A stretch of DNA of 64,000 nt. Origin: Novosphingobium sp. Lineage in GTDB: Bacteria > Pseudomonadota > Alphaproteobacteria > Sphingomonadales > Sphingomonadaceae. The DNA is taken from positions 1,059,001 to 1,123,000 of the forward strand of contig NZ_JBCNLP010000006.1 in NCBI RefSeq assembly GCF_039595395.1, written 5' to 3'. Below, in pieces: positions 52,989 to 61,840 of the stretch. Below the pieces are notes generated by a model, which saw only the letters and a list, made by a program, of their open reading frames with translations, was not told the DNA's origin and ran no database searches. Both the position numbers and the translations under genes were made by a program. Within the stretch, counting starts at the first letter, position 1, and each line of letters begins with the position of its first letter.

Positions 52989-55980
52989 AATCGGCCCTCA
53001 CCCCAAACTGGCGCCCCCCGCTGATGGTCTGAGGCACGGCATAGCTGGCCCGCCCCATCGTGCTGCGCCATGCGAAATCCGCCAGCAGATTGCGGATGAA
53101 CAGGCGGATCTCGCCGCGCTCGCCCAGCTTGTGGCCGATATCGATATCGATCTGGCGCGAGGGCCTCACCCATATATCGAAAGCGCTGCCATCCAGCCGC
53201 GAATGGCCCGACAGCGATGTGCCAAACACCCCATATTGCTGCAGAAAAGCCCCCGTCCAGCGCCCCGCGATCCGCGCCGACCATGCCCCGCGTGCCCAGC
53301 CCAGTTCGACCGAGATGTTGTAGGGCGGCGCGTCCTGCAGGTGCTCGACAGGATCGAGCAACGGATTGTTCAAGCGCACCCGGCCATCGAGCGCCGTGGC
53401 GGTGGTGCCCAAAGTCCAGCCTTGCAGGCCTTGGCCCACAAGGCCCAGCGGCAGGCTGGCCGACAGTTCGGCGCCCAGCACCCGCGCCGTGCCGCCGTTG
53501 ACGGGCTGGCTGATCAGCAGGCCATTCTCGCTGAGCGTGGCGGCATTGGCGTAATCAGAGCCAGCGTCGTAAATGTAATGCGTCAGCCATTTGGCGAAGA
53601 GCGCGCCATGCATCCGAACGCCACCCGCACCGTGCCATGCGCCCGAAAGGTCGAGATTGGTGGCATGCATCGCCTTGAGATCGGGATTGCCCTGCGTCAG
53701 CAGCAGCGAGCCATCGGCCTGCGTCGTCAGGCTGGCCGCGCCGGAAAGCTGGCTGACGGCGGGGCGGGTGGTGCTGGTCCACAGGCCTGCGCGGGCCTGC
53801 CAAGGGCCATCGCGCCAATCGAGGTACAGGCTGGGCAGCAACGCCAGAAAGCGCGCATGGCCATGGTTCCAGCCATAGGCGATGCCGCCCGTCGGCGTGC
53901 CCTGATTGCCCGCCAGCCAGAAGGTGGTGTTCATCACGCTGCTTTCCAGACGCAGACCCGGTTGCAGGGTGAAGGCGCCCCGGCCCAGCACCGCGCGCAG
54001 GAAGGCGGAAGCTTTGGTTTCCCGCCCGTCCAGCGTCTGGGCATTGGCCGCATCCAGGGTCAGCGCATCGGGTGTGGCCCTGGCGATCAGCGCGGCCAGC
54101 CGCGTGCCCGACACCAGCGGCAGCCCGAAATCATAGACACCGGGCAGGATCGCGGCGATGCTGCCATCGACCAATCCGCTCTGCGCCAGCGTCGTGCCGC
54201 CGGGGAAAAGATTGGAATAGGTGACATCGATCTGCCGCCAGCTACGCCTCGCCAGATCCAGCCGCAGGCCGGTTTCCAGCCGGGACAGCAGACCCTGTTC
54301 CGGTTTCCAGCCCAGCCTGCCATCGAAACTCCAGTGGCGGTCGCGGCCTTCCTCGTCGCGACGTTCTGCCTGAAGGTGGACGGGGTAGGACAAGGCATTG
54401 CCGATCAACGCCTTGTCGGCGGCGTTCAAGCTTGGCTGCGGATAGCCGCCGCCATCGGTGAAGGCTGTGCCTTGCGACAGCAGCGTCGCATTCTCGCCCC
54501 AGAAGGAGGTTTCGATATGGTCGGGCCTCGCGGTGACGCCTTGTGTGAAGCCAAGCCGCGCCTGCCAGTCGAACGGTGCCTTGAGGCCCTCCGCACTGCC
54601 GATGCGGGCCTGCACCATCGTCAGGCGGCTGTTTTCGGGGTTGGTTTCATACCAGTAATGCGCCCGCGCGGTGGTGCTGGCGATCTGGCTGATGCCGCCG
54701 CCCAGATTGGTGAGCGTTTCATCCTCGGCGGAATTGCCGCCCTGAAGCCCCAGTTGATAGATATCCTGACGGGTGCGGCTGACGGCATGCAGCACGCGCA
54801 AGGCCGCTTGCAGCCTGTCTCCATGCCATTCCAGCGCGCCATGCCCGGCCAGACTGAACGTGCTGCCCCGCGTGAACTCCAGATTGAGGCCTGTCAGCAG
54901 CAAATTGGCGGCAGGATCGATGCCCACAGGCGTGGTTCCGGCGGCGGTGACCTGTTTCAGCTCGACCGTGCCCTGCTGATAGGTCTGCTCGCTGGTGGCA
55001 AAGATCCGGCGCGAGGCGGTGACGCCCAGCGCCAGCCCCCATTGCTGCGCCTCGCCGAAACGATGCGTATAGCGCAGTCCGGCCTGCCAGCTCGCTGCGG
55101 GTTGGCGATACGCCATGGCCTGTCCGTCGAGATCGCCGCCCAGCGTGATCCTCAGGCCGGGATGACGGTCGGCAAAGGCCGAGGGCGTGGCCAGATCAAC
55201 CAGCGCGGAGGTGGCATCCCCCGCCTCCTGAGCGCCCGGCGTCAGGGTGATGCGGGCCTTGTCGAAGACCAGCGTGGAGAGCATGCCCAGTTCCGCATCA
55301 CGCCCGAAAGGCAGGCTTTGCGGCAGATCGACCCCATCGACACGCACCGCCGCAAAGGCTCCGCTGAGGCCGCGAATGGCGAGAAACTGGCCCTCGGCAC
55401 GCCCGGCGCGGTCGATACCGCCCAGATCGCCCTGAAGATTGGTGGCCAGCACCAGAACGCCGGGCGAGCGGGCGAAAGCCTCGGCCAGATTGCGGGCGGT
55501 GGGGCGCTCGGCGGGGGAGAGGACGGCGACATCGGGTGAGGCATTGTGAAAGGGCTCGGCGCCGAAGCTGGTTGCTGTTTCTCGCCCGCTGACCACGATC
55601 ACCATGGGTGGCAGGGCTGGGCGAGCGGGCTGCGGACGCAAAGAGCCCGCGTGTGGGGCAGCAGGCTTGGCAGCCAACCGCCCCGGTGCGATCACCACCC
55701 CATGCGCCTGATGCAGCACCCTGATCGATGTACCGGCCAGCATCTGCTTCAAGGCCTGATCCAGCCCCCTGGCCCGCACCGGGCGCGAGGTCAGCCCGGC
55801 CATGCTGCCCGGCAGAAACAGGATGTTGCTGCCGCTCTGGCGGGTCAGTTCCATCAGCGCCGCTTCAAGCGGTCGGGGCGAGATGACGATCTCCCTCACG
55901 GGCGCAGGCGAGGCCATGGCGCTGCCCGCCTGCGCGGCCAGCACCACTCCCGTCCACCATGGCCAAGCCCGCATGTCCAT
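52978..55980 (-). CDS. TonB-dependent receptor with STN signalling domain
   Basis: The 1,000-residue receptor has a signal peptide (about 1-23, AQAGSAMA) and an STN domain (about 28-95; SPRPLEAALMELTRQSGSNILFLPG). A plug (RNLAEAFARSPGVLVLATN, QFLAIRGLSGAFAAVRVDGVDLPQ) and a barrel ending in phenylalanine (GVRADYAF) follow. The STN domain makes it the signal giver for the FecR protein encoded upstream. Its barrel resembles the divergent receptor at 57705 (both share PDHIE(A/T)S and YETNPE), so the two are paralogues that probably see similar ligands. Neighbouring phosphatase and phospholipase genes suggest an organophosphate ligand. The ATG at 55980 follows the fecR stop by 10 bp. Confidence 0.9.
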   Translation of the reverse strand: MDMRAWPWWTGVVLAAQAGSAMASPAPVREIVISPRPLEAALMELTRQSGSNILFLPGSMAGLTSRPVRARGLDQALKQMLAGTSIRVLHQAHGVVIAPGRLAAKPAAPHAGSLRPQPARPALPPMVIVVSGRETATSFGAEPFHNASPDVAVLSPAERPTARNLAEAFARSPGVLVLATNLQGDLGGIDRAGRAEGQFLAIRGLSGAFAAVRVDGVDLPQSLPFGRDAELGMLSTLVFDKARITLTPGAQEAGDATSALVDLATPSAFADRHPGLRITLGGDLDGQAMAYRQPAASWQAGLRYTHRFGEAQQWGLALGVTASRRIFATSEQTYQQGTVELKQVTAAGTTPVGIDPAANLLLTGLNLEFTRGSTFSLAGHGALEWHGDRLQAALRVLHAVSRTRQDIYQLGLQGGNSAEDETLTNLGGGISQIASTTARAHYWYETNPENSRLTMVQARIGSAEGLKAPFDWQARLGFTQGVTARPDHIETSFWGENATLLSQGTAFTDGGGYPQPSLNAADKALIGNALSYPVHLQAERRDEEGRDRHWSFDGRLGWKPEQGLLSRLETGLRLDLARRSWRQIDVTYSNLFPGGTTLAQSGLVDGSIAAILPGVYDFGLPLVSGTRLAALIARATPDALTLDAANAQTLDGRETKASAFLRAVLGRGAFTLQPGLRLESSVMNTTFWLAGNQGTPTGGIAYGWNHGHARFLALLPSLYLDWRDGPWQARAGLWTSTTRPAVSQLSGAASLTTQADGSLLLTQGNPDLKAMHATNLDLSGAWHGAGGVRMHGALFAKWLTHYIYDAGSDYANAATLSENGLLISQPVNGGTARVLGAELSASLPLGLVGQGLQGWTLGTTATALDGRVRLNNPLLDPVEHLQDAPPYNISVELGWARGAWSARIAGRWTGAFLQQYGVFGTSLSGHSRLDGSAFDIWVRPSRQIDIDIGHKLGERGEIRLFIRNLLADFAWRSTMGRASYAVPQTISGGRQFGVRADYAF

Positions 55981-55990
55981 CCCCGGCCGC

Positions 55991-56944
55991 CTAGCGCCGT
56001 TCGATGACATATCCCTGACGTTCATGCGCCACGCGCACCGGCATAATCGCCGTCAGCCCGTCCAGAAAAGAGGCGATGTCGGCAATGTCATAGGCGCCGC
56101 TCACCGTCTGGCGGGCCAGCGAGGGATCGGCCAGACGCACTCTGGGCGCGCCCTGTTCGGCGAAGCGGTCCAGCGCCTCACCCAGCGGCAGATGATCGAA
56201 GACGAGCCGCCCTTGCCGCCAGTCCAGCAGCCCTTGAGCATCCACCGGGGCGATATGCATGCCTTGCCCATCGCGGCGCGCCTGCTCGCCGGGGCGGGGG
56301 CTGAGCAAGGGCGTGTCACTCGCCGTATCGCGCAGCTCGACCGCGCCATGGGCCAGCACCACGCTGACCTCGCCCGCATGGCGGTTGCGCACGCCGAACA
56401 GTGTGCCGCGATCCACCACGGTGAGATCGCCCGCTGTCACGCGGAAGGGGCGCCATTGATGGACAACATCGAACACCGCCTCGCCCTGCGCCAGCCGCAC
56501 CGCGCGCGCCAGCGGGGTGATCGCCACCTGCGCCCTGGTTTGCGGCGCCAGCCACAGCCGCGAGCCATCGGGCAGCATGGCAAGGCGCTGCTGCCCTGTG
56601 CCGGTGGCCAGATCGAGATCATGGCATCCCGCGCGCCAGCCCAGCGTCGCGGCAATCACCAGCCCGAGCGCCATGCTGCCCGCCGCCAGAGGCCGCCAGA
56701 GACGCGCCGCCGCATGGGTTCGCGCGGGCCGGGGCACCGCAACCTGCCCCATCACCGCAGGCGCCGCGGCCCAGGCCTGAGACGCCAGATCGGCCGCGGC
56801 GGCATGTTCGGGCCTTTCGCGCAGCCAGCTCAGGAACTCGGCCTTTTCGCTTGCCGACAGGCCCGAGGTGCGGGCCTTGGCCACCCATGCGGCGGCGGCC
56901 TCGGTGATCCGGGCCTCCTGCGAAGGCGAGAGATCGGCGCTCAT
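55991..56944 (-). CDS. FecR-family anti-sigma regulator
   Basis: The 317-residue protein has an N-terminal helical domain with FLSWLRERPEHAAAADLA (about 48-65), a transmembrane helix near 92-108 and a FecR periplasmic domain (about 115-215; GTGQQRLAMLPDGSRLWL). It should control the ECF sigma factor encoded immediately upstream and receive the signal from the STN-bearing receptor downstream. The ATG overlaps the sigma stop by 4 nt (ATGA). Unlike the system at 15.6 kb, this set is intact. Confidence 0.9.
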   Translation of the reverse strand: MSADLSPSQEARITEAAAAWVAKARTSGLSASEKAEFLSWLRERPEHAAAADLASQAWAAAPAVMGQVAVPRPARTHAAARLWRPLAAGSMALGLVIAATLGWRAGCHDLDLATGTGQQRLAMLPDGSRLWLAPQTRAQVAITPLARAVRLAQGEAVFDVVHQWRPFRVTAGDLTVVDRGTLFGVRNRHAGEVSVVLAHGAVELRDTASDTPLLSPRPGEQARRDGQGMHIAPVDAQGLLDWRQGRLVFDHLPLGEALDRFAEQGAPRVRLADPSLARQTVSGAYDIADIASFLDGLTAIMPVRVAHERQGYVIERR

Positions 56945-57519
56945 GCCGAGGTCTCCAGCAGGCTGCGGCTCAGCCGGGCGAGGCTGCGTTCGACATGATT
57001 GGCCACCTGCCTTGGTTCCAGCCCCAATTGCCGCGCCGCTTCCTTGTGGCTGAGCCCCTCGACACGCACCAGCATAAAGGCGGCGCGCGCCACGGGCGGC
57101 AGGGTCTCGATCGCGACGGAGAGCGCGCGCAGCTCGTCACGCGCGATGGCGGTGCGTTCGGGGCAGGCGGCGGCGGGGTCGGTCAAGGTCTGGGCAAGGT
57201 CGTCGGTCAGCGTCTGGGCATCCTGCTCGATACGGGTTTTGGCGCGGCGATGCCGGTCTATCCATACGCTAGACGCAGCGCGCAGCAGAAATCCGCGCAG
57301 ATTATGAATTTTTTTGGGCTCCTGTCCCCCCGCCTGCCCTGCCGCCTGTTCCGCCGAGAGCACGCGCAGATAGACATCCTGCACATAATCCTCGGCATCG
57401 CGGCCCGCATCGATGCGGCGCTGGAAATAGCGCTTCAGCGTCGGGCGATGGGCCTCCAGACTGTCCTCCGGGAGATCGTCAGGCATCATGGATGGCACGA
57501 TCTGGCCAAGGCTGTTCAT
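56941..57519 (-). CDS. FecI-type ECF sigma factor
   Basis: The 192-residue protein has sigma region 2 (about 25-90; LKRYFQRRIDAGRDAEDYVQDVYLRVL, LLRAASSVWIDRHRR) and region 4 (about 130-185; LSVAIETLPPVARAAFMLVRVEGLSHKEAARQLGLEPRQV). It is probably released by the downstream FecR when the receptor is occupied and then transcribes its own operon, and perhaps the divergent receptor operon. An AGAGGG ribosome binding site lies 7 nt before the ATG at 57519; the frame stays open upstream across the divergent promoter but without sigma similarity. Confidence 0.9.
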   Translation of the reverse strand: MNSLGQIVPSMMPDDLPEDSLEAHRPTLKRYFQRRIDAGRDAEDYVQDVYLRVLSAEQAAGQAGGQEPKKIHNLRGFLLRAASSVWIDRHRRAKTRIEQDAQTLTDDLAQTLTDPAAACPERTAIARDELRALSVAIETLPPVARAAFMLVRVEGLSHKEAARQLGLEPRQVANHVERSLARLSRSLLETSA

Positions 57520-57704
57520 GATGCTGCCCTCTGGGGGCTCTCCAAGGATGGGCGCTGCGGCGGATGGTGGGGCGCGGGTTCTTAGGGAGCATTTGGTGAC
57601 GAGTTGATGACAAAAAATTTTGTTTTTGCCGCCCCGGAATCTCCGCCTCCCCTGCGTCCTTCGCCTTCGAGCGGCCAATGGTGTGCCGCCAACTGGAGGC
57701 TGAC

Positions 57705-60491
57705 ATGCATCTCTCTCTTCGTCCGGGCTGGCTGGCCGGGGTGGCCACTCTGGCGTTGACCACCCCTGCTTTCGCGGCGGCGCCTGTGGCCGGCTCCCCG
57801 GCTGCCGAACCGGCAGCGGCAAACGCGACCGACAACAGCGCCGATCAGGCCGACAGCATCGTCGTGCTGGCCAAGCGCGCCGATGCCGCCTCGCTGGAGT
57901 TCCGCTCCTCCGTGCCGGTGGCGGCGCTCTCGCAGGAGGATCTGCAGCACACCGCCGTCCACAATGTGGCCGAGGCGCTGGGGCTGCTGCCCGGCGTCAA
58001 TGTGATGAACACGGGGTCGTCCTATTTCGGCGGCGTCGATGGCGCCTCGCGCGGGGAAGGCATGTTCGTGGGCATCCGCGGGCTCAATTCCGAATATAAC
58101 GTCAATCTGATCAATGGTGTGAATGTGGCGCAGGGCATGCCCTACAGCCGTCAGGTGCAGTTGAGCCTGCTGCCGCCCTCGGGCCTGAACACCATCGTCG
58201 TCGAAAAGGCCTCCACCGCCGAGATGAGCGGCGATGCCATCGGCGGCACGGTGGATTTCCGCACGCCCAACGCCTTCGATTTCGCCAAGCCCTTCCATAT
58301 GTCGGTGGCGCTGTCCGGGCGGATGGAAACGCGCGATCAGGATTACGGCAATGCCGGGCTCGGCGGGGGTTTCAATGCCGACATCGCCAAGCGCTTTGGC
58401 GATGAGGGCCAGTTCGGCGTCTATGTCTCGGGCTATTACGACCTGCGCCATTTCACCAACAGCGAACTGGGCGGCGTGATGGCCGCGCAGAATGATGGCG
58501 GCTGGGGCTATCTGCTGGCCGGGGATTCCAGCGGCAAGACTTCTGCGGCCGGGCTCAACCCGCAGCACAACATCACCCAGACCGGCATCGATTTCGGCTC
58601 ATCGAGCGGCTACACTACGCGCTGGGGCACCAATGCCAGCTTCGACTGGCACCCGGACGACACCACGCAGGTCTATCTGCGCGGCACCTGGGCCTCGGCC
58701 AAGACCGAGCAGGATTCCACGCTGGCCGAATATGTCTCCGACAGCAAATCGTGGAAGCAGGTGCCGGGCACCAGCAATTACCTGCTCTCGGTCAACACCA
58801 TCTCGCCGCGCGTGTGGTATGAAACCAACCCGGAACTCGCCAGCCTGGGCACCGCCGCGCTGGGCCTGCGCAAGCAGATGGGCACATGGACCGTCTCGCC
58901 CCAGCTTTTCTACTCCGAAGGCCATAATGACCGGCCCGACCATATCGAGGCCTCCGAACGCCTGAACCAGCAGGACAATTACAACAACGGCCAGAGCCTG
59001 CCGCTGGGCGGCCAGTCGATCACCTACATCAACGGCCTGCCTCAGCCGGTGCTGACCAGCGCGATCAGCAACGCGATGAACAATGCCAACACGGTGCAAC
59101 TGGCGCGCGGCGCGGGTCAGCTCACCTCGGAATACAGCGGCCAGACGAAATATGGCGGCCGCGTGGATGTCTCGCGCGATATCGACAATTCGGTGCTGCA
59201 GCAGATCCGCTTCGGCGGCAATTACGCGATCAGCCATCGCCTCTTCACCGAAGTGGACTGGAGCAACGGCAAATTCGCCAATCTGATCGGCCATGGCGGC
59301 GAGACATGGCAGTCGCTGGGGCTCTCCAACAGCTATTACAGCCAGGCCTTCCCCGGCGTGTACAACATCCGCCTGCCCAAGGTGAACCAAGCCGCGCTGT
59401 TCAACTATTTCTACCAGTACAAGAACGACAGCAGCCTCGACACCTGCGGCGGCACCACCACCGACAACCTCAACTGCGACACGATGCGCGGCAGCGAGGC
59501 CGTCAGCGCCTTCTACCTCACCGGCACGCTGAAAAGCGGCAATCTGGAGGTCATCCCCGGCCTGCGTTACGAGCATACCGCCATCCACAACACCTATTGG
59601 CTGATGGGCGACGGCAACAGCGTGCAGAGCGGCTGGGGCAACAACAGCACCCATTACAATGAGTGGCTGCCCAGCCTTTTCGCCAATTACCGCCCCAATT
59701 CCAACGCCGTCTATCGCGCCGACCTGTGGTGGAGCTACACCCGCCCGGCCTTCGTCCAGCTTGGCGGCGGCGCGACGGTCAGCGTGGGCGATACGGTGAC
59801 GACGATCACCCAGGGCAACCCCAACCTCAAGCCCATTCAGGCGATGAATGTCGATGCCTCGGGCGAGTGGAAGTTCGGCCGCGAGACCCAGTTGATGAGC
59901 GGCTTCTACTACAAGCATCTGCGCAACTACATGTATGACAATGGCAGCGGCTACATCAACAGCGGCACGCTGGCCGAGAACACCACGATCTATCAGACGC
60001 CGCAGAACGGCGGTTCGGGCGATATCTATGGTCTGGAGGCGCAGTTGCGCACCCGCTTCACCGGCCTGCCCGAATGGATGGGCAAGCTGGGCGTCAACAT
60101 CAACGGCACCCGCCAGTGGACCAGCGTGGACATCGGCGCGGGCGTGATGAAGCAGGTGCAGAATGCTCCGGCATGGCTCGCCAATGCCCAGCTCTTCTGG
60201 GAGAAGGGCCCGGCCGAGGTCGACATCAGCTTCAAATATCGCGGCGAATATGTCTCGCAATATGCGGCGCTGGGCATCGGCACCTGGGACGATCTCTGGG
60301 TGCGCCCGCTCAAGACGGTGGACGCGCATGTCGGCTATCAGTTGCAGCGCAATGTGCGCGCCGATTTCTCGGTGGCGAACATCTTCGGGGCCTACAGCTA
60401 CTGGTCGCATGTCGGCCATGACACGGCGGCTCTTTCCGATGTGGTCGATTCCGGGCGCACCCTGCTGCTGACGCTGAAGTGGAGCCTCTGA
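57705..60491 (+). CDS. TonB-dependent receptor (no STN domain)
   Basis: The 928-residue receptor has a signal peptide (about 1-25, TPAFAAA), a TonB box region (DSIVVLAKRAD) and a plug (NVAEALGLLPGVNVMNTGSS, GMFVGIRGLNSEYNVNLINGVNV). A barrel with the late TRPAFVQLGGGATVS motif follows, and the end is an aromatic-rich LLTLKWSL. It lacks the STN domain of its paralogue at 52978, so it transports without direct signalling. It heads a likely operon with the acid phosphatase and phospholipase C genes downstream, which fits uptake of phosphorylated compounds such as inositol phosphates. An ATG at 57678 would add nine residues before the signal peptide. Confidence 0.9.
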   Translation: MHLSLRPGWLAGVATLALTTPAFAAAPVAGSPAAEPAAANATDNSADQADSIVVLAKRADAASLEFRSSVPVAALSQEDLQHTAVHNVAEALGLLPGVNVMNTGSSYFGGVDGASRGEGMFVGIRGLNSEYNVNLINGVNVAQGMPYSRQVQLSLLPPSGLNTIVVEKASTAEMSGDAIGGTVDFRTPNAFDFAKPFHMSVALSGRMETRDQDYGNAGLGGGFNADIAKRFGDEGQFGVYVSGYYDLRHFTNSELGGVMAAQNDGGWGYLLAGDSSGKTSAAGLNPQHNITQTGIDFGSSSGYTTRWGTNASFDWHPDDTTQVYLRGTWASAKTEQDSTLAEYVSDSKSWKQVPGTSNYLLSVNTISPRVWYETNPELASLGTAALGLRKQMGTWTVSPQLFYSEGHNDRPDHIEASERLNQQDNYNNGQSLPLGGQSITYINGLPQPVLTSAISNAMNNANTVQLARGAGQLTSEYSGQTKYGGRVDVSRDIDNSVLQQIRFGGNYAISHRLFTEVDWSNGKFANLIGHGGETWQSLGLSNSYYSQAFPGVYNIRLPKVNQAALFNYFYQYKNDSSLDTCGGTTTDNLNCDTMRGSEAVSAFYLTGTLKSGNLEVIPGLRYEHTAIHNTYWLMGDGNSVQSGWGNNSTHYNEWLPSLFANYRPNSNAVYRADLWWSYTRPAFVQLGGGATVSVGDTVTTITQGNPNLKPIQAMNVDASGEWKFGRETQLMSGFYYKHLRNYMYDNGSGYINSGTLAENTTIYQTPQNGGSGDIYGLEAQLRTRFTGLPEWMGKLGVNINGTRQWTSVDIGAGVMKQVQNAPAWLANAQLFWEKGPAEVDISFKYRGEYVSQYAALGIGTWDDLWVRPLKTVDAHVGYQLQRNVRADFSVANIFGAYSYWSHVGHDTAALSDVVDSGRTLLLTLKWSL

Positions 60492-60561
60492 TCTGTCACC
60501 TTCCGGGGCCATGGCACTGCGCCGTGGCCCCCTTTACCCTTATATGCCCCGGAGTTTTGTG

Positions 60562-61812
60562 ATGATCGCCCAGCCTTTCGTGCGCCGCCTGCGCCTTCTC
60601 GGCCTGACGCTGGCCATCAGTCTGCAGGCCGCCCTGCCGGCGCAAGCGCGCCCCACCACAGAGCGGATCGAAAGGCTGGTCCTGCTCTACCGCCATGGCG
60701 TGCGCGCGCCCTTGCCCGGTGAGGCCGGGCTGGCCGATCTCGCCCCGGCCCCCATGGCGCAGTGGTCCACCGCGCCGACCCTGCTCACCCCGCATGGCGC
60801 GCAGGCGCTGACCCTGCTGGCGCGCTGGCAGGCCGGGCAATGGCGCCACCTTGGCCTGTTGCCCGCCCATGGCTGCCCGAGCCCGCACGATCTCACCATC
60901 CACGCCAATGCTACTGAGCGCACCATCGCCAGCGCTCATGCTCTGGCCGAGGGCTTTGCCCCCGGTTGCAACCTGCCCGTGGAGCATAAGCCTTTGGGCC
61001 AGCACGATGCCCTGTTCGAACCGATGGAAGCCGGCACCGCCACCGTCGATGGCCGGCAGGCCGCCGAGGATGTCAACCGCTACACCGGCGGCGCCCCCGC
61101 CATGGCCGCGCGGCAAACCCCGGCTCTATCCACGATGGAGCGCGTTCTGGGCTGCGACAGGACACCTGCCCCCTGCCATCTCGCCACCATGCCCGGCGCC
61201 ATCGCCAGCAGCGCCGATGGCCATGGCCTGTCGCTGACCGGGCCGATCGACAAGGGCTCGGGCACGGCGCAGGTCTTTCTGCTGGAGTATATGGAAGGCA
61301 TGCCAATGGAGCATGTCGGCTGGGGGCGGACGACGCCTCAGGCGATTGCCCTGATGAGCCCGCTGCATGCCGCGCTTTTCGATGTCTTCGACCGCTCGCC
61401 CTATATGGCCCGGCGCAGCGGCGGAGAGCTGGCGCGTCAGGCCCTGACCGCCCTGTTCGCCCCCGACCAGCCCCGCCTGACCCTGCTGGTCGGCCATGAC
61501 AACAACATCGCCGCGCTGACCTCGCTGCTGGGCGCCTCCTTCCGCGTGCCGGGTCTGGGCCGCAACGATCCCCCGCCCGGTGGCGCTCTGCAACTGGCGC
61601 TGGTGAAGCACGGCGACGGCAGCACCAGCGTCAAGGCCTCTTACGTGGCCGCGACACCCGATCAGGTCCGCCATCTGACCCATTTCAACCGCCGGCAGCG
61701 CCCCTATGAGCAGGCGTTGAAACTGGGCCTCTGCCCCCAGCCCGCCTGCCCCGCGCAAACCTTCCGCCAGCGCCTGACCGCGCGCCTGTTGCCCTCTGTC
61801 ACAAACCGCTGA
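60562..61812 (+). CDS. histidine acid phosphatase (phytase / glucose-1-phosphatase-like)
   Basis: The 416-residue protein has a signal peptide (about 1-30, ALPAQA) and the branch-2 histidine phosphatase signatures. LYRHGVRAP carries the phosphate-accepting histidine at about residue 46, and LVGHDNNIAAL supplies the catalytic HD pair near 310. It releases phosphate from esters such as phytate or sugar phosphates in the periplasm. Six cysteines in the second half may form disulfides. A GGAG ribosome binding site lies 7 nt before the ATG. It follows a TonB receptor by 70 bp and precedes a phospholipase C by 28 bp, forming a phosphate-scavenging operon. Confidence 0.9.
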   Translation: MIAQPFVRRLRLLGLTLAISLQAALPAQARPTTERIERLVLLYRHGVRAPLPGEAGLADLAPAPMAQWSTAPTLLTPHGAQALTLLARWQAGQWRHLGLLPAHGCPSPHDLTIHANATERTIASAHALAEGFAPGCNLPVEHKPLGQHDALFEPMEAGTATVDGRQAAEDVNRYTGGAPAMAARQTPALSTMERVLGCDRTPAPCHLATMPGAIASSADGHGLSLTGPIDKGSGTAQVFLLEYMEGMPMEHVGWGRTTPQAIALMSPLHAALFDVFDRSPYMARRSGGELARQALTALFAPDQPRLTLLVGHDNNIAALTSLLGASFRVPGLGRNDPPPGGALQLALVKHGDGSTSVKASYVAATPDQVRHLTHFNRRQRPYEQALKLGLCPQPACPAQTFRQRLTARLLPSVTNR

Positions 61813-61840
61813 TACGCCGGGCCAATCAGGAGAATCATCA

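Noticed and set aside
52897..55539. Open frame of 880 codons opposite the STN receptor
   Set aside because: Antisense shadow; the minus-strand receptor is complete and conserved.
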